Shown here: positions 1 to 8,262 of the stretch, one piece after another | Layout of the letters: each line of letters opens with the position of its first letter | How positions within the stretch are numbered: position 1 is the first letter of the stretch | NCBI RefSeq assembly: GCF_002926165.1 | Contig: NZ_MAGP01000105.1 | Location: 27,755-91,754 of the forward strand | Direction: 5' to 3' | Source: Micromonospora chalcea | GTDB taxonomy: Bacteria > Actinomycetota > Actinomycetes > Mycobacteriales > Micromonosporaceae | DNA: 64,000 nucleotides | The notes under the pieces: model-generated | Database searches by the model: none | Seen by the model: only the letters and a program-made list of their open reading frames with translations | Told to the model about the DNA's origin: nothing | Position numbers and translations under genes: made by a program

Positions 1-130
1 CGCGCTGCTGCCGATCCCCCCGAACGTCGACCTGCGCACCTACACCGTTGTCGACGTCAGCGCGGAGCAGTACGACAACAAGACCGGCCACTCCGGCGAC
101 AGCCTGCTGAGGGGCACCCTGACGGGCTGA
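1..130 (+). CDS. Anti-sigma factor, RskA-like C-terminal fragment (partial, enters from the left edge)
   Basis: Only the last 42 codons are inside the window, reading from base 2 to a TGA at 128-130. The end of the protein has the pattern VDLRTYTVVDVSAEQYD followed by a His-Ser-Gly-Asp-Ser segment and a final Arg-Gly-Thr-Leu, which is the usual close of the extracellular C-terminal domain of RskA/anti-sigma-K proteins. These bind an ECF sigma factor inside the membrane and carry this beta-rich domain outside. The sigma gene and N-terminal half lie outside the window, so the assignment rests on this tail alone. Confidence 0.55.
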   Translation, partial: ALLPIPPNVDLRTYTVVDVSAEQYDNKTGHSGDSLLRGTLTG

Positions 131-168
131 TCGGCGGGCCGGCTCAGCTCCCCGGCCCGCCGATCAGC
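126..168. repeat. 17-bp perfect inverted repeat across a stop codon
   Basis: Arms 126-142 and 152-168 are perfectly complementary (GCTGATCGGCGGGCCGG and its complement) around a 9-base loop. The left arm contains the last codons of the anti-sigma gene. No T-run follows, so it may be a transcript-end stabiliser or an inefficient terminator backing up the one just downstream. Confidence 0.7.
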
Positions 169-178
169 TCCCTACGAG

Positions 179-215
179 AAAGGCCGCCGCCCGGTGCACC
201 GGGCGGCGGCCTTTT
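179..215. terminator. Bidirectional terminator between anti-sigma gene and etfA
   Basis: A perfect 16-bp stem (179-194 with 199-214) with a TGCA loop starts with AAA and ends with TTTT, so it gives a U-tail on both strands. It lies between convergent genes ending at 130 (+) and 226 (-). Confidence 0.9.
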
Positions 216-225
216 CACGCGACGC

Positions 226-1185
226 TCACTTGCGCTTGCGGATCTCCTCGGCGGCCTGGGGGACGACCTTGAACAGGTCGCCGACCACGCCGTAGTCGGC
301 GAGTTCGAAGATCGGCGCTTCGGCGTCCTTGTTGACCGCGACGATGGTCTTCGAGGTCTGCATGCCGGCCCGGTGCTGGATCGCCCCGGAGATACCGAGG
401 GCGACATACAGCTGCGGAGAGACGGTCTTGCCGGTCTGGCCGACCTGGAACTGGTGCGGGTAGTAGCCGGAGTCGACTGCCGCGCGGGACGCGCCGACCG
501 CGCCGCCGAGCAGGTCGGCGATCTCCTCGACCAGCTTGAAGTTGTCCGCGTTACCGACACCGCGACCGCCGGACACGACCACCGAGGCCTCGGTCAGCTC
601 GGGGCGGGAGCCCTTCTGCTCGGCGACCCGCTCGACGACCTTGGCGAGCTTGTCGGTGTCGGTGACCGACACGGTGAGCTGCTCCACCGCCGGGCTGGCC
701 GCGGCCGGGGCCGGGTTCAGCGAGTTCGGCCGGACGGTGACCAGCGGCAGACCCTTGGTGACCTTCGCCTTCACGATCGTGGACCCGGCGAACGCCACCT
801 GGGTCGCGGTGCCGTCGGCGGCCAGGCCGACCACGTCGGTCAGGATGCCGTTGTCCAGCTTCACCGCCAGCCGCGCGGCGATCTCCTTGCCCTCCTGCGA
901 CGAAGCCAGCAGCACCGCCGCCGGCTGCACCCGCGCGACGAGGTCGGCGACCACAGTCGCCTTGGGGGCCACCAGGTAGCCGTCGATCTCCTCACCCTCG
1001 GCCGCGTAGATCTTCTCCGCGCCGTACTCGCCAAGCTTGCCGCTCAGCGCCTCGGCGGCGCCGGCGCCACCGAGCACGACCGCGCTCGGGGTGCCCAGCT
1101 CACGGGCGAGGGTGAGCATCTCCAGGGTGACCTTCTTGACGCCGAACTCCCGGGTGGCTTCGACGACGACGAGAACCTCAGACAT
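226..1185 (-). CDS. etfA: Electron transfer flavoprotein subunit alpha
   Basis: 319 residues, normal EtfA length. The N-terminal alpha/beta domain begins with the usual strand (SEVLVVVE), and the C-terminal FAD domain has the family features: a GGRGVG motif near residue 205, SRAAVDSG near 235, the Gly-Gln-Thr-Gly FAD stretch (GQTGKTV) and the [10 protein letters not shown] segment. With EtfB it forms the soluble FAD/AMP heterodimer that takes electrons from acyl-CoA dehydrogenases and other flavin enzymes and passes them to ETF-quinone oxidoreductase. It follows etfB with a 12-base gap, a two-gene operon ending at the strong terminator at 179-215. The enoyl-CoA hydratase gene about 5 kb away fits a fatty-acid oxidation role. 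Confidence 0.97.
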   Translation of the reverse strand: MSEVLVVVEATREFGVKKVTLEMLTLARELGTPSAVVLGGAGAAEALSGKLGEYGAEKIYAAEGEEIDGYLVAPKATVVADLVARVQPAAVLLASSQEGKEIAARLAVKLDNGILTDVVGLAADGTATQVAFAGSTIVKAKVTKGLPLVTVRPNSLNPAPAAASPAVEQLTVSVTDTDKLAKVVERVAEQKGSRPELTEASVVVSGGRGVGNADNFKLVEEIADLLGGAVGASRAAVDSGYYPHQFQVGQTGKTVSPQLYVALGISGAIQHRAGMQTSKTIVAVNKDAEAPIFELADYGVVGDLFKVVPQAAEEIRKRK

Positions 1186-1197
1186 GTCAGCGACCTC

Positions 1198-1977
1198 TCA
1201 CACGAACTTCTCGGAGGCGAGGAACTCGACCAGCTTCACGCCGCCCTCGCCCTCGTCGGTGATCTTCTCCCCGCCGGAACGCGGCGGACGCTTCGAGTGC
1301 TCCACCACCGCGCTGGTCGCGCCGTCGAAGCCCACCTCGGCCGGGGCCACGCCCACATCGGCCAGGGAGAGCGTCTGCACCGGCTTCTTCTTCGCCGCCA
1401 TGATCCCCTTGAACGACGGGTACCGCGGCTCGTTGATCGTGTCCCAGACGGAGACCACAGCCGGGGTCGAGGCGGTCACCACCTCGTAGCCCTCCTCGGT
1501 CTGCCGCTCCACCGTCAGGGCCGAGCCGTCCACGGTCAGCTTGCGCGCGCCGGTCAGCGCGGCCACACCCAGCCGCTCGGCGATCATGTGCGGCATCACC
1601 TGCACCCGCCCGTCGGTCGACTCCGCACCGCACAGGACCAGATCGGCGCCCAACTGCCCGAGCGCGGCGGCGAGGACCTTCGAGGTGGCCACCGCGCAGG
1701 AACCGTGCAGCGCGTCATCCACCACATGCACAGCCTTGTCCGGACCCATCGACAGCGCCTTACGGATCGACTCGGTCGCCCGGTCCGGACCCATCGTCAG
1801 GACCGTGACCTCACCACCATGCGCTTCCTTGATCTTCAACGCCTCTTCGATGGCGTACTCGTCCATCTCATTGATCACGTTGTTCGCCGAACCGCGGTCG
1901 ACGGTGTTGTCGTCAGAACGCAGGCTGCGGTCCGCGCCCGAATCAGGCACCTGCTTGACGAGTACGACGATATTCAT
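1198..1977 (-). CDS. etfB: Electron transfer flavoprotein subunit beta
   Basis: 259 residues, standard EtfB/FixA length. It opens with MNIVVLVKQVPDSG, the usual EtfB start, followed by the NEMDEYAIEEAL segment and the ALSMGPDKAVHV adenine-nucleotide loop region. EtfB binds AMP structurally and has the recognition loop for partner dehydrogenases. First gene of the etfBA operon; an AGGAGGG ribosome-binding site lies about 12 bases before the ATG at 1977. The 177 bases upstream, to the gene ending at 2155, hold no other gene and must carry the operon promoter, which I could not place with confidence. Confidence 0.97.
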   Translation of the reverse strand: MNIVVLVKQVPDSGADRSLRSDDNTVDRGSANNVINEMDEYAIEEALKIKEAHGGEVTVLTMGPDRATESIRKALSMGPDKAVHVVDDALHGSCAVATSKVLAAALGQLGADLVLCGAESTDGRVQVMPHMIAERLGVAALTGARKLTVDGSALTVERQTEEGYEVVTASTPAVVSVWDTINEPRYPSFKGIMAAKKKPVQTLSLADVGVAPAEVGFDGATSAVVEHSKRPPRSGGEKITDEGEGGVKLVEFLASEKFV

Positions 1978-2154
1978 CGCGCTTCGACGACCCTCCTGTT
2001 TGGTGTAGCGATCACTCGCCCGGTCACGGGCGCAGCCTCCCGCGTGACGGAACGTGGGTCAACCGCGGGCAGCTGTGCACTTCCCCACGAGCGCAATGTT
2101 ACCCGCAAGTAGCATGACGGCCCCGGCCGCCCGCAGTGACGCAGGTCACCGGCA

Positions 2155-2559
2155 TCAGACCGATCCGGCCAGCGCCTGCGTGATCTTCTCGATCGCCGCC
2201 GCCTCGGCGGGCTCGATCCCCCGGTGCGCCTGCGCCACCCGCTCCGCGGCGGCCAGCACCACCGACCGGTACGTCTCGGCGTCGGCGGGCGACTTGGCCC
2301 GGAGGATCTCCATCGACCGGCCCAGCGCGGGCAGCACCACGGACTCGACCTCCAGGGCCGAGTCCCGGGGCAGCTGCGGCAGCGGGCCGGTGGTGAGCGC
2401 CTCCTTGACCACGCCCCCCACCTCGGCGAGCGCGCCGGACGCGGCGAAGCTCTCCCGCACCATCGCCAGCACCCCGGGTACGGCGTTGGAGACCAGGAAG
2501 ACCGCGCCGAACGCACCGGTCTTCAGGGTGAGCCGCTCGTCCGCCGTCAACCGTTCCAT
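2155..2559 (-). CDS. Conserved hypothetical protein, 134 aa
   Basis: 134 residues starting MERLTADERLTLKTGAFGAV. The sequence is mixed and probably cytosolic: a short hydrophobic patch (GAVFLVSNAVPGVLAMV, residues 18-34) and then helical, Ala/Glu-rich sequence. No family recognised. The ATG lies 2 bases after the stop of the GNAT gene upstream, so the two are co-transcribed and probably translationally coupled. Codon use is like its neighbours. It could be an accessory protein of the acetyltransferase, but nothing in the sequence gives a function. Confidence 0.75.
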   Translation of the reverse strand: MERLTADERLTLKTGAFGAVFLVSNAVPGVLAMVRESFAASGALAEVGGVVKEALTTGPLPQLPRDSALEVESVVLPALGRSMEILRAKSPADAETYRSVVLAAAERVAQAHRGIEPAEAAAIEKITQALAGSV

Positions 2560-2561
2560 GA

Positions 2562-3359
2562 TCACGGAGTGTAGACGTACGGCGTGGAGGTGGTGACCGC
2601 AACGAGTCCGAGCCGCTCCAGGATGGGCCGGCTGTCCGGCGAGCAGTCCACCTGCAGCAGCGTCTTGCCGCGCTGCTGCGCCAGCCGCGCCCGGTACGCC
2701 ACGAGCGCCCGGTAGATGCCCTTCTTGCGCCACTGCGGCAGCGTCGAGCCGCCCCAGAGGCTGGCGAAGCCGGTGCCGCGCTGGTAGCGGATCCAGCCGG
2801 CGCTGACCACCGTCTCCCCGGCCTCGGCCACCACGATCGTGATCGACTGCGGATCGGCCTCGACCTCCCGGGCCAGCCCGTACACCAGGTGGCTGCGGTC
2901 CTCCCGCCAGACCTCCTCCTCCATGGCGGCGATGCGCTCCAGGTCGGCCCGGCTGGTGACCTCGCGCAGGCGTACCCCCTCGGGGAGCACCGGAACGGCG
3001 GCGGCGAGCGGCGCGACCGGCCCGACCACCACGGTCTCCTGGTCCTCCGGCACGAAGCCGGCGGCGCGCAGCCGGTCGCCCAGGTCGGCCGGCTCGTCGT
3101 GACCGGCGAGCTTCCACTCGACCGACTCGCCCCGGGCCCGGAAGACCTCGACCTGCCGGGCGATCAGCGCGTCCAGCTCGGCGCCGGCCAGGCCGTCCAG
3201 CGTCCGGTAGGTGAGGAAGCCACGGTGGTCGAGGCCGAGCACGCGGAACAGCGGGCCGTCGCGCTCCACCGTCACCCCGTCCGGCAGCGGGTCCGGCAGC
3301 TCCGGTCGGATCTGTGCGTCGTAGGCGGCGCGCAGCTCACGCGCGTCAAGATCGGTCAT
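2562..3359 (-). CDS. GNAT family N-acetyltransferase
   Basis: 265 residues. The C-terminal half (about 115-262) is a GNAT fold: a strand with Ile-Val-Val-Ala-Glu, then GTGFASLWGGSTLPQWRKKG, which is the Arg/Gln-x-x-Gly-x-Gly/Ala acetyl-CoA pyrophosphate loop in a degenerate form (QWRKKGIYRAL), and a final ILERLGLVAVTT segment typical of motif B. The N-terminal half may be a second, degenerate GNAT domain, as in other actinobacterial 260-residue proteins of this kind. The substrate cannot be inferred. First gene of a two-gene unit with the 134-residue protein. Confidence 0.88.
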   Translation of the reverse strand: MTDLDARELRAAYDAQIRPELPDPLPDGVTVERDGPLFRVLGLDHRGFLTYRTLDGLAGAELDALIARQVEVFRARGESVEWKLAGHDEPADLGDRLRAAGFVPEDQETVVVGPVAPLAAAVPVLPEGVRLREVTSRADLERIAAMEEEVWREDRSHLVYGLAREVEADPQSITIVVAEAGETVVSAGWIRYQRGTGFASLWGGSTLPQWRKKGIYRALVAYRARLAQQRGKTLLQVDCSPDSRPILERLGLVAVTTSTPYVYTP

Positions 3360-3387
3360 CCCCCCAGGCTAGGCGCGGGGCAAAGCG

Positions 3388-3393
3388 GATAAT
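3388..3393 (+). promoter_or_regulatory. -10 box GATAAT before a leaderless GTG start
   Basis: GATAAT stands 7 bases before the GTG at 3401 and no Shine-Dalgarno sequence lies between them. This spacing is that of a leaderless actinobacterial transcript. Confidence 0.6.
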
Positions 3394-3400
3394 CGGCAGC

Positions 3401-3787
3401 GTGTGGGAGTCGATCAAGAACTGGTTCGACCCGCGTGAGCTGCGTTCGGTCGGCAACCCGCCGGACTACCGCTTCTCGCTGGCGAACGAACGGACGTTCC
3501 TGGCCTGGCTGCGTACCGGCCTGGCGCTGGTGGCGGGCGGCCTGGCCGCCGCGCAGTTCCTCCCGCCGCTGCGCCTGGCCCACCTGCGCGAGGCGCTCGC
3601 GATCGCGCTGCTGCTGCTCGGCGCGACCGTCTCGATCCGGGCGGTCGACCACTGGGCGCGCACCGAACGGGCCATGCGGCTGGACGAGGAACTGCCCGCG
3701 TCCCGCTTCCCGGCCGTGCTGGCGCTGATCGTCGCGATCGGCGCGCTGCTGCTGGTGGCCGCCGTGCTGCTGGGTGGCGCGGGATGA
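3401..3787 (+). CDS. YidH-like DUF202 membrane protein
   Basis: 128 residues from GTG 3401, chosen because the protein then starts with WESIKNWFDP, the normal YidH opening, and because of the -10 box at 3388. The diagnostic DUF202 pattern is present: ANERTFLAWLRTGLALVAGG at residues 26-45. Three membrane helices are visible (about 36-55, 66-83, 103-127). DUF202 proteins are inner-membrane proteins of unknown function. The next gene, also DUF202, overlaps by 4 bases (ATGA), so the two are likely partners in the membrane. Confidence 0.92.
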   Translation: MWESIKNWFDPRELRSVGNPPDYRFSLANERTFLAWLRTGLALVAGGLAAAQFLPPLRLAHLREALAIALLLLGATVSIRAVDHWARTERAMRLDEELPASRFPAVLALIVAIGALLLVAAVLLGGAG

Positions 3788-4083
3788 CCCGCGACCCCGG
3801 CCTGCAACCCGAACGCACCCGGCTGGCCTGGCGGCGGACGCTGCTCACGCTGACCGCGGTGCTGCTGCTGCAGCTCCGGCTGGCGTTCACCGGCCGGGTC
3901 GTCGACGCGCTGCTGACCGGAGCAGCGCTCCTGGTCTGGCTCGCCGTGCTCGTGGTGACGTGGCACCGGGCCACCGGCGCAGGGCCGCGGCGGTTCGACA
4001 GCTGGTCGGTGCCGCTGACCGCGATCGGGGCGGCCGGACTTGCGGTGCTCGGCGTGGCGCACGTGCTGGGCGGGGTGCGCTGA
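3784..4083 (+). CDS. Second DUF202 membrane protein
   Basis: 99 residues; ERTRLAWRRTLLTLTAV is the DUF202 motif (Glu-Arg-Thr-x-Leu-Ala-Trp-x-Arg) in the version of the shorter partner. Three hydrophobic segments follow (about 22-36, 42-60, 75-97). It starts at an ATGA overlap with the YidH-like gene. The two-gene DUF202 arrangement is also known from E. coli (yidG-yidH), supporting a heteromeric complex. Function unknown. Confidence 0.9.
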   Translation: MTRDPGLQPERTRLAWRRTLLTLTAVLLLQLRLAFTGRVVDALLTGAALLVWLAVLVVTWHRATGAGPRRFDSWSVPLTAIGAAGLAVLGVAHVLGGVR

Positions 4084-4109
4084 CGTGCGCGGGTGAGCCA
4101 TCATGGGGC

Positions 4110-4505
4110 ATGGCCCGCCTCTACGTGCTGCTCTTCCTGGTTCAGATCGTCCTCGCGGTCGTCGCGCTGATCAGTTGCCTCTCCGCCGACGAGGAGAAGG
4201 TCAAGGCGCTGCCCCGGATGATCTGGGTGCTGATCATTCTGTTCTTCCCGCTGGTCGGCTCGATCGCCTGGTTCCTGGTGGGCCGCGAGCGCCCGGCCGG
4301 AACCACCGGCGTCACCGGCGCGGCCCGGCCCGCCGCCCCGGCCGGTCGCCCGCTCGCCCCGGACGACGACCCGGAGTTCCTCGCCTCGCTCGACGAGCGG
4401 TCCCGCCGCGAGGACCAGGAACGGCTGCGGCTGTGGGAGGAGGACCTGCGCCGCCGCGAGGAGGAGCTGCGCCGCCCGGACGACCGCGACCGCCCCGAGG
4501 TCTGA
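4110..4505 (+). CDS. PLDc_N-type membrane protein with charged tail
   Basis: 131 residues. Residues 1-58 contain two membrane helices separated by a short loop, with the pattern WVLIILFFPLVGSIAWFLVGRERP, which is the PLDc_N (phospholipase D-nuclease N-terminal) membrane module. No phospholipase domain follows; instead there is a Pro/Ala-rich linker and a highly charged helical tail (about 90-131) rich in Arg and Glu, probably a coiled coil in the cytosol. It starts 26 bases after the DUF202 pair on the same strand. Function unknown. Confidence 0.85.
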   Translation: MARLYVLLFLVQIVLAVVALISCLSADEEKVKALPRMIWVLIILFFPLVGSIAWFLVGRERPAGTTGVTGAARPAAPAGRPLAPDDDPEFLASLDERSRREDQERLRLWEEDLRRREEELRRPDDRDRPEV

Positions 4506-4514
4506 CACGCGCCG

Positions 4515-4548
4515 CGGGCCGCCCGCCGGTCACCCGGCGGACGGCCCG
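4515..4548. terminator. Hairpin between convergent genes
   Basis: A 15-bp stem (4515-4529 with 4534-4548, one mismatch) with a TCAC loop lies between the gene ending at 4505 (+) and the one ending at 4561 (-). No T-run, as is common for high-G+C terminators. Confidence 0.65.
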
Positions 4549-4560
4549 CACGCGCCGTGG

Positions 4561-6183
4561 TCAGGCCAGGTTCGACGACCGGGGGTACGCGTCAGCCGGG
4601 TCGGTCAGCACGTTCACCAGGTACGGCACGCCCGAGTCGAACGCGCGCCCCAGCGCGGGCCCGAGGTCGGCCGCCTTCTCCACCGTCTCGCCCCCGCCTC
4701 CGAGCGCCTCGACCACCTTGTCGTAGCGCAGCCCGGGCTGGAGGTCGGCGGCCACGTCGTAGCCGTACATCGCCCGCATCGGGTGCTTCTCCAGCCCCCA
4801 GATGCCGTTGTTGCCGACCACGATCACCACCGGCAGCTTCTGCCGGACCAGCGACTCCACGTCCATCAGCGAGAAGCCGGCCGCGCCGTCGCCCATCAGC
4901 ACGCAGATCTGCCGGTCCGGGTGGCTGATCCGGGCGCCCATCGCGTAGCCCATGCCGGTGCCGAGGCACCCGTACGGGCCGGGGTCGAGCCAGGTGCCGG
5001 GCTGGGCCGGCTCCAGGTAGCGCCCGGCGTACGACACGAAGTCGCCGCCGTCGCCGATGGTGACCGCGTCCGGGGCGAGCACCTTGCGCAGCTCGCCGTA
5101 GACGCGGGCCGGGCGGATCGGGTCGCTCTCGGCGGCCATCTCCTCGGCGTCGCGGGCCTTCGCCGCGTCCTCGGCGGTACGCAGCTCGGCGATCCAGTCG
5201 GCGTGGTCGGCCCGGTCACCGGTGTGGTCGGCGAACGCGCCGAGGATCAGCCGCAGGTCACCGGCGGGCGCGGCGGCCGGCTGCACGTGCCCGGCCCGCT
5301 GGCTGGGCGCGTCCACCACGTGCACGACCTGGGCGTCGCCGAAGTCGCCGAAGGAGAGCCGGAAGTCCAGCGGGGTGCCGATCACCACGACCACGTCGGC
5401 GCCCTTGAGCGCGACCCGGCGGGCCTTGGCGAACGCGAGCGGGTGCTCCGGCGGCAGCGCGCCCCGGCCCATCCCGTTCGTGAACACCGGCACCCGCAGC
5501 GCCTCGGCGGCGGCACGCAGCGCCTCGACGGCGTCGCCCGCGTACACGTCGGAGCCGGCGATGATCACCGGCCGGGACGCGCCGGCGATCAGGCGGGCCG
5601 CCTTCGCGACCTCGTCCGGGTCCGGCTCGATCGGCGCCGGCGGCGTGACCGCCGGCAGGTCGGCGTCACCGACCGAGAAGACCGCCTCCAGCGGGAAGTC
5701 CAGGAACACCGGGCCGCGGTGCGGGGTGAGCGCGGTGGTCAGCGCCGCCGACACCGCGCGCGGGATGTCGTCGGCGCTGAACACCGTCTCGGCGTGCTTG
5801 GTCACCGGCGCGACCAGCGGCAGGTGGTCCATCTCCTGGAGGCTGCCCGAGCCCCAGCGGAACTGCGGGGCCCGCCCGCCGAGCACCAGCACCGGCGAGG
5901 CGTTGAAGAACGCGCTGGTCAGGCCGGAGACGCCGTTGGTGACGCCGGGGCCGGCGGTGAGCACGGCCAGGCCGGGGCGGCGCTGGAGCTTGGCCACCGC
6001 CTCGGCGGCGAACACGGCGGACTGCTCGTGCCGCACGTCGTAGAGGGGGAAGCCCGCCTTGTGGGCGGCGTCGTAGAGCGGGAAGACGTGCCCGCCGGAG
6101 AGCGTGAACATCTCCCGTACGCCGTGCGCGCGCAGTGCCGCGAGCGCCAGATCGCCGCCGTGGCCCTCGACCCGTTCCGTCAT
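4561..6183 (-). CDS. Acetolactate synthase-like ThDP enzyme (IlvG/Rv1820 type)
   Basis: 540 residues from the ATG at 6183, preferred over an in-frame ATG five codons earlier because AAGGGGA lies at the right distance before it. It has the three ThDP-enzyme domains: an N-terminal pyrimidine domain with the catalytic Glu in RHEQSAVFAAEA (E53), a central FAD/nucleotide-like domain with VVVVIGTPLDFRLSFG, and a C-terminal pyrophosphate domain with the GDGAAGFSLMDVES...NN metal-binding motif. It resembles mycobacterial IlvG (Rv1820) more than the biosynthetic catalytic subunit IlvB, and no regulatory subunit is near. It could be a 2-hydroxyacyl-CoA lyase or another pyruvate-type ligase/lyase, so the substrate is open. 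Confidence 0.85.
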   Translation of the reverse strand: MTERVEGHGGDLALAALRAHGVREMFTLSGGHVFPLYDAAHKAGFPLYDVRHEQSAVFAAEAVAKLQRRPGLAVLTAGPGVTNGVSGLTSAFFNASPVLVLGGRAPQFRWGSGSLQEMDHLPLVAPVTKHAETVFSADDIPRAVSAALTTALTPHRGPVFLDFPLEAVFSVGDADLPAVTPPAPIEPDPDEVAKAARLIAGASRPVIIAGSDVYAGDAVEALRAAAEALRVPVFTNGMGRGALPPEHPLAFAKARRVALKGADVVVVIGTPLDFRLSFGDFGDAQVVHVVDAPSQRAGHVQPAAAPAGDLRLILGAFADHTGDRADHADWIAELRTAEDAAKARDAEEMAAESDPIRPARVYGELRKVLAPDAVTIGDGGDFVSYAGRYLEPAQPGTWLDPGPYGCLGTGMGYAMGARISHPDRQICVLMGDGAAGFSLMDVESLVRQKLPVVIVVGNNGIWGLEKHPMRAMYGYDVAADLQPGLRYDKVVEALGGGGETVEKAADLGPALGRAFDSGVPYLVNVLTDPADAYPRSSNLA

Positions 6184-6253
6184 GCCATTCCCCTTCATCG
6201 ACCGACCGGGGTCACGCTACTGGCCGGTAGCGCAGATGTGAACAGCTCTCGCG

Positions 6254-7027
6254 TCAGCGGCCGGTGAAGCCCGGCTTGCGCTTCTCCACGAACGCGGTCA
6301 TGCCCTCGCGCCGGTCGTCGGTGGCGAACAGCGCCGCGAAGAGCTGACTCTCCCAGGCCAGGCCCGAGGTGAGGTCCATGTCCAGACCCGCGTCGACGGC
6401 CGCCTTCGCCGCCCGCAGCGCCTGCGCCGGCCCGGTCAGGAACGGCTTCACGTACGCCACCGCGGCGTCGTAGACCTCCGCGGCCGGCACCACCTGGTCG
6501 GCCAGGCCGATCCGCAGCGCCTCGGCGGCGTCGACCATCCGACCCGTCATGATCAGGTCCTTGGCGCGGGCCGGGCCGACCAGTCGGGCCAGCCGCTGCG
6601 TGCCGCCCGCGCCCGGGATGATGCCGAGCTTGATCTCCGGCTGGCCGAGCTTGGCGTCCTCGGCCACGATCCGCCAGTCGCAGGCCAGCGCCAGCTCGCA
6701 GCCGCCACCGAGCGCGTACCCGGTGATCGCGGCCACGACCGGCTTGGGGATACGGGAGATCGCGCCGAGCGCGCTGGACAGGTCGGCCGCGCGCTCCGCC
6801 ATGTCCACGTAGGACATGTCGGCCATCTCCTTGATGTCCGCGCCGGCCGCGAAGACCTTCTCGCCGCCGTACACGATGACGGCGCGGACCTCGGCGTCGG
6901 CGGTGGCCGCCGCCGCGGCGACGCGCAACTCCTCCTGCACCTGGGTGTTGAGCGCGTTCATCGGCGGCCGCTCCAGCCGGATGGTGCCGATGCCGTCCTT
7001 GGATTCCAGCTTGACGAACTCGCCCAC
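6254..7027 (-). CDS. Enoyl-CoA hydratase/isomerase family protein
   Basis: 257 residues from the GTG at 7027, which has GAGGG upstream; longer in-frame starts would run into the promoter region of the divergent gene. Crotonase fold with [10 protein letters not shown] (oxyanion hole) and [13 protein letters not shown], and the two catalytic positions appear as Glu in GGCELAL and Glu in [13 protein letters not shown], as in true enoyl-CoA hydratases. It closes with [12 protein letters not shown], the standard C-terminus. Probably catalyses hydration of trans-2-enoyl-CoA in beta-oxidation. It is divergent from the DUF6232 genes, with 130 bases between. Confidence 0.93.
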   Translation of the reverse strand: MGEFVKLESKDGIGTIRLERPPMNALNTQVQEELRVAAAAATADAEVRAVIVYGGEKVFAAGADIKEMADMSYVDMAERAADLSSALGAISRIPKPVVAAITGYALGGGCELALACDWRIVAEDAKLGQPEIKLGIIPGAGGTQRLARLVGPARAKDLIMTGRMVDAAEALRIGLADQVVPAAEVYDAAVAYVKPFLTGPAQALRAAKAAVDAGLDMDLTSGLAWESQLFAALFATDDRREGMTAFVEKRKPGFTGR

Positions 7028-7157
7028 GCTGCCCTCACTTCCTCGTCGAAGTCGCGTGCCAACCTTACGGCTCGCCTCGTTGGGGTAGACAGTGTGGTGT
7101 CGGCGACTCCCCAGGTAGCCGCCGGAGTCGCCGCCGCCCCGCCACCGGGAGTGAGCC

Positions 7158-7676
7158 ATGATCACCTACTTCGACGACCGGTCCGTCCAGGTCACCTCCA
7201 CCACGGTACGGGTAGACGGGCGCAGCTACCCGCTCGCCGAACTGACCTCCGTGTGGCACCGGCGGGGCGAACGCTCGTGGCGGGTGCTCGCCGGACGCGG
7301 CGCGATCGGGGCCGCGATCGCCGGGCCGCTGGTCACCGCCGTGCTGGGTATCGGGCTGGCCGTGTGGCTGCAACGCTCGGCGGTGGTCACCATCGCCATC
7401 GTCGGGATCTCGGTGCTGATCGGCCTGGCCGTCGGGCCGGTGGCCGACTTCCTCTTCGAGTACCTGGACCGCTCCTACGCCCGGGGCAGCCGGGAGATGG
7501 AGATGTGGGCCGACTGGCGGGGCCGTCCGGTGCGGCTGCTGCACACCCGGGACGCGATGCGCTTCGGCCAGATCTACCGGGCGGTGCAGCGGGCCATGGA
7601 GAGCCTGCCGGCCGCGCCCGGCCAGAACGTGATCGGCTCGTCCGGCAGCAGGCCCAGCCCGCGCAACAGGCCGTAG
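7158..7676 (+). CDS. DUF6232 family membrane protein (first copy)
   Basis: 172 residues. It starts with a beta-rich stretch ([34 protein letters not shown]), then two hydrophobic helices (about 48-72 and 76-98), and ends with the domain carrying the shared motif [14 protein letters not shown]. This is the architecture of DUF6232, found in actinobacteria and of unknown function. A paralogue of the same layout lies 88 bases downstream, so the pair arose by tandem duplication. The copy differs from its neighbour in a 25-residue Ser/Pro/Arg tail. Confidence 0.87.
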   Translation: MITYFDDRSVQVTSTTVRVDGRSYPLAELTSVWHRRGERSWRVLAGRGAIGAAIAGPLVTAVLGIGLAVWLQRSAVVTIAIVGISVLIGLAVGPVADFLFEYLDRSYARGSREMEMWADWRGRPVRLLHTRDAMRFGQIYRAVQRAMESLPAAPGQNVIGSSGSRPSPRNRP

Positions 7677-7753
7677 GCGTCCTGTTCGCCCGGCCCCGCC
7701 CGCCATACCGTCACCCTACCGACGCTCGACCGTCCGGTGTCGACACACGCGGT

Positions 7754-7759
7754 TAGGCT
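7754..7759 (+). promoter_or_regulatory. -10 box TAGGCT before the second DUF6232 gene
   Basis: TAGGCT lies 5 bases before the ATG at 7765 with no ribosome-binding site, suggesting a leaderless or near-leaderless transcript separate from the first copy. Confidence 0.5.
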
Positions 7760-7764
7760 GATTC

Positions 7765-8247
7765 ATGGCCCTCTATTACCGGGACGACGCGGTGCAGGTC
7801 ACCTCGGACGCGATCCACGCGGGTGGTCGGGTCGTCGCGCTCGCCGACGTCACGTACGTCTGGCACGAGCGCGGCGCCACCACCCTCGCGGTCCGGGGAC
7901 GGGTGCTGGGACGCGGGGTGCTGGTCCTGCTGCTGTCGCTGCCACCCCTCGTCGCCGTGGTCTGCGTGCTCTCCCTCGCCTGGTCGGCGCAGGACCGCGG
8001 CGAGTGGAAACTGGCCCTGATCATCCTGGCCGCGTTCGTGGTGATCGGCCTGGCGCTCACTCCGTTCCTGGAGGTGCCGCTCGGCTGGCTGGACCGCTCC
8101 TACGAGCGTGGCAACCGGGTGCACGAACTGTGGGTGCAGCACCACGGCCGGGAGACGATGCTGGTCCGCACGCCCGACGCGCTGCGCTTCGGGCAGATCT
8201 ACCGGGCCGTGCAACGTGCCGTGGAACAGCAGACCGACCGGCGCTGA
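7765..8247 (+). CDS. DUF6232 family membrane protein (second copy)
   Basis: 160 residues with the same plan as the gene before it: a beta-rich start (YYRDDAVQVTSDAIHAGGRVVALADVTYVWHERG), two membrane helices (about 50-72 and 79-100), the LDRSYERGN connector and the [15 protein letters not shown] end. The pair is about one third identical by eye, with the WH-R-G, LDRSY and [12 protein letters not shown] blocks conserved. Function unknown. Confidence 0.88.
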   Translation: MALYYRDDAVQVTSDAIHAGGRVVALADVTYVWHERGATTLAVRGRVLGRGVLVLLLSLPPLVAVVCVLSLAWSAQDRGEWKLALIILAAFVVIGLALTPFLEVPLGWLDRSYERGNRVHELWVQHHGRETMLVRTPDALRFGQIYRAVQRAVEQQTDRR

Positions 8248-8262
8248 GCCGACCGGCGCCGG

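Noticed and set aside
373..2112. A long open frame on the plus strand across the EtfA/EtfB region
   Set aside because: It is antisense to two well-recognised genes; the translation is Arg/His/Gly-rich without motifs, as expected for a shadow frame in high-G+C DNA.
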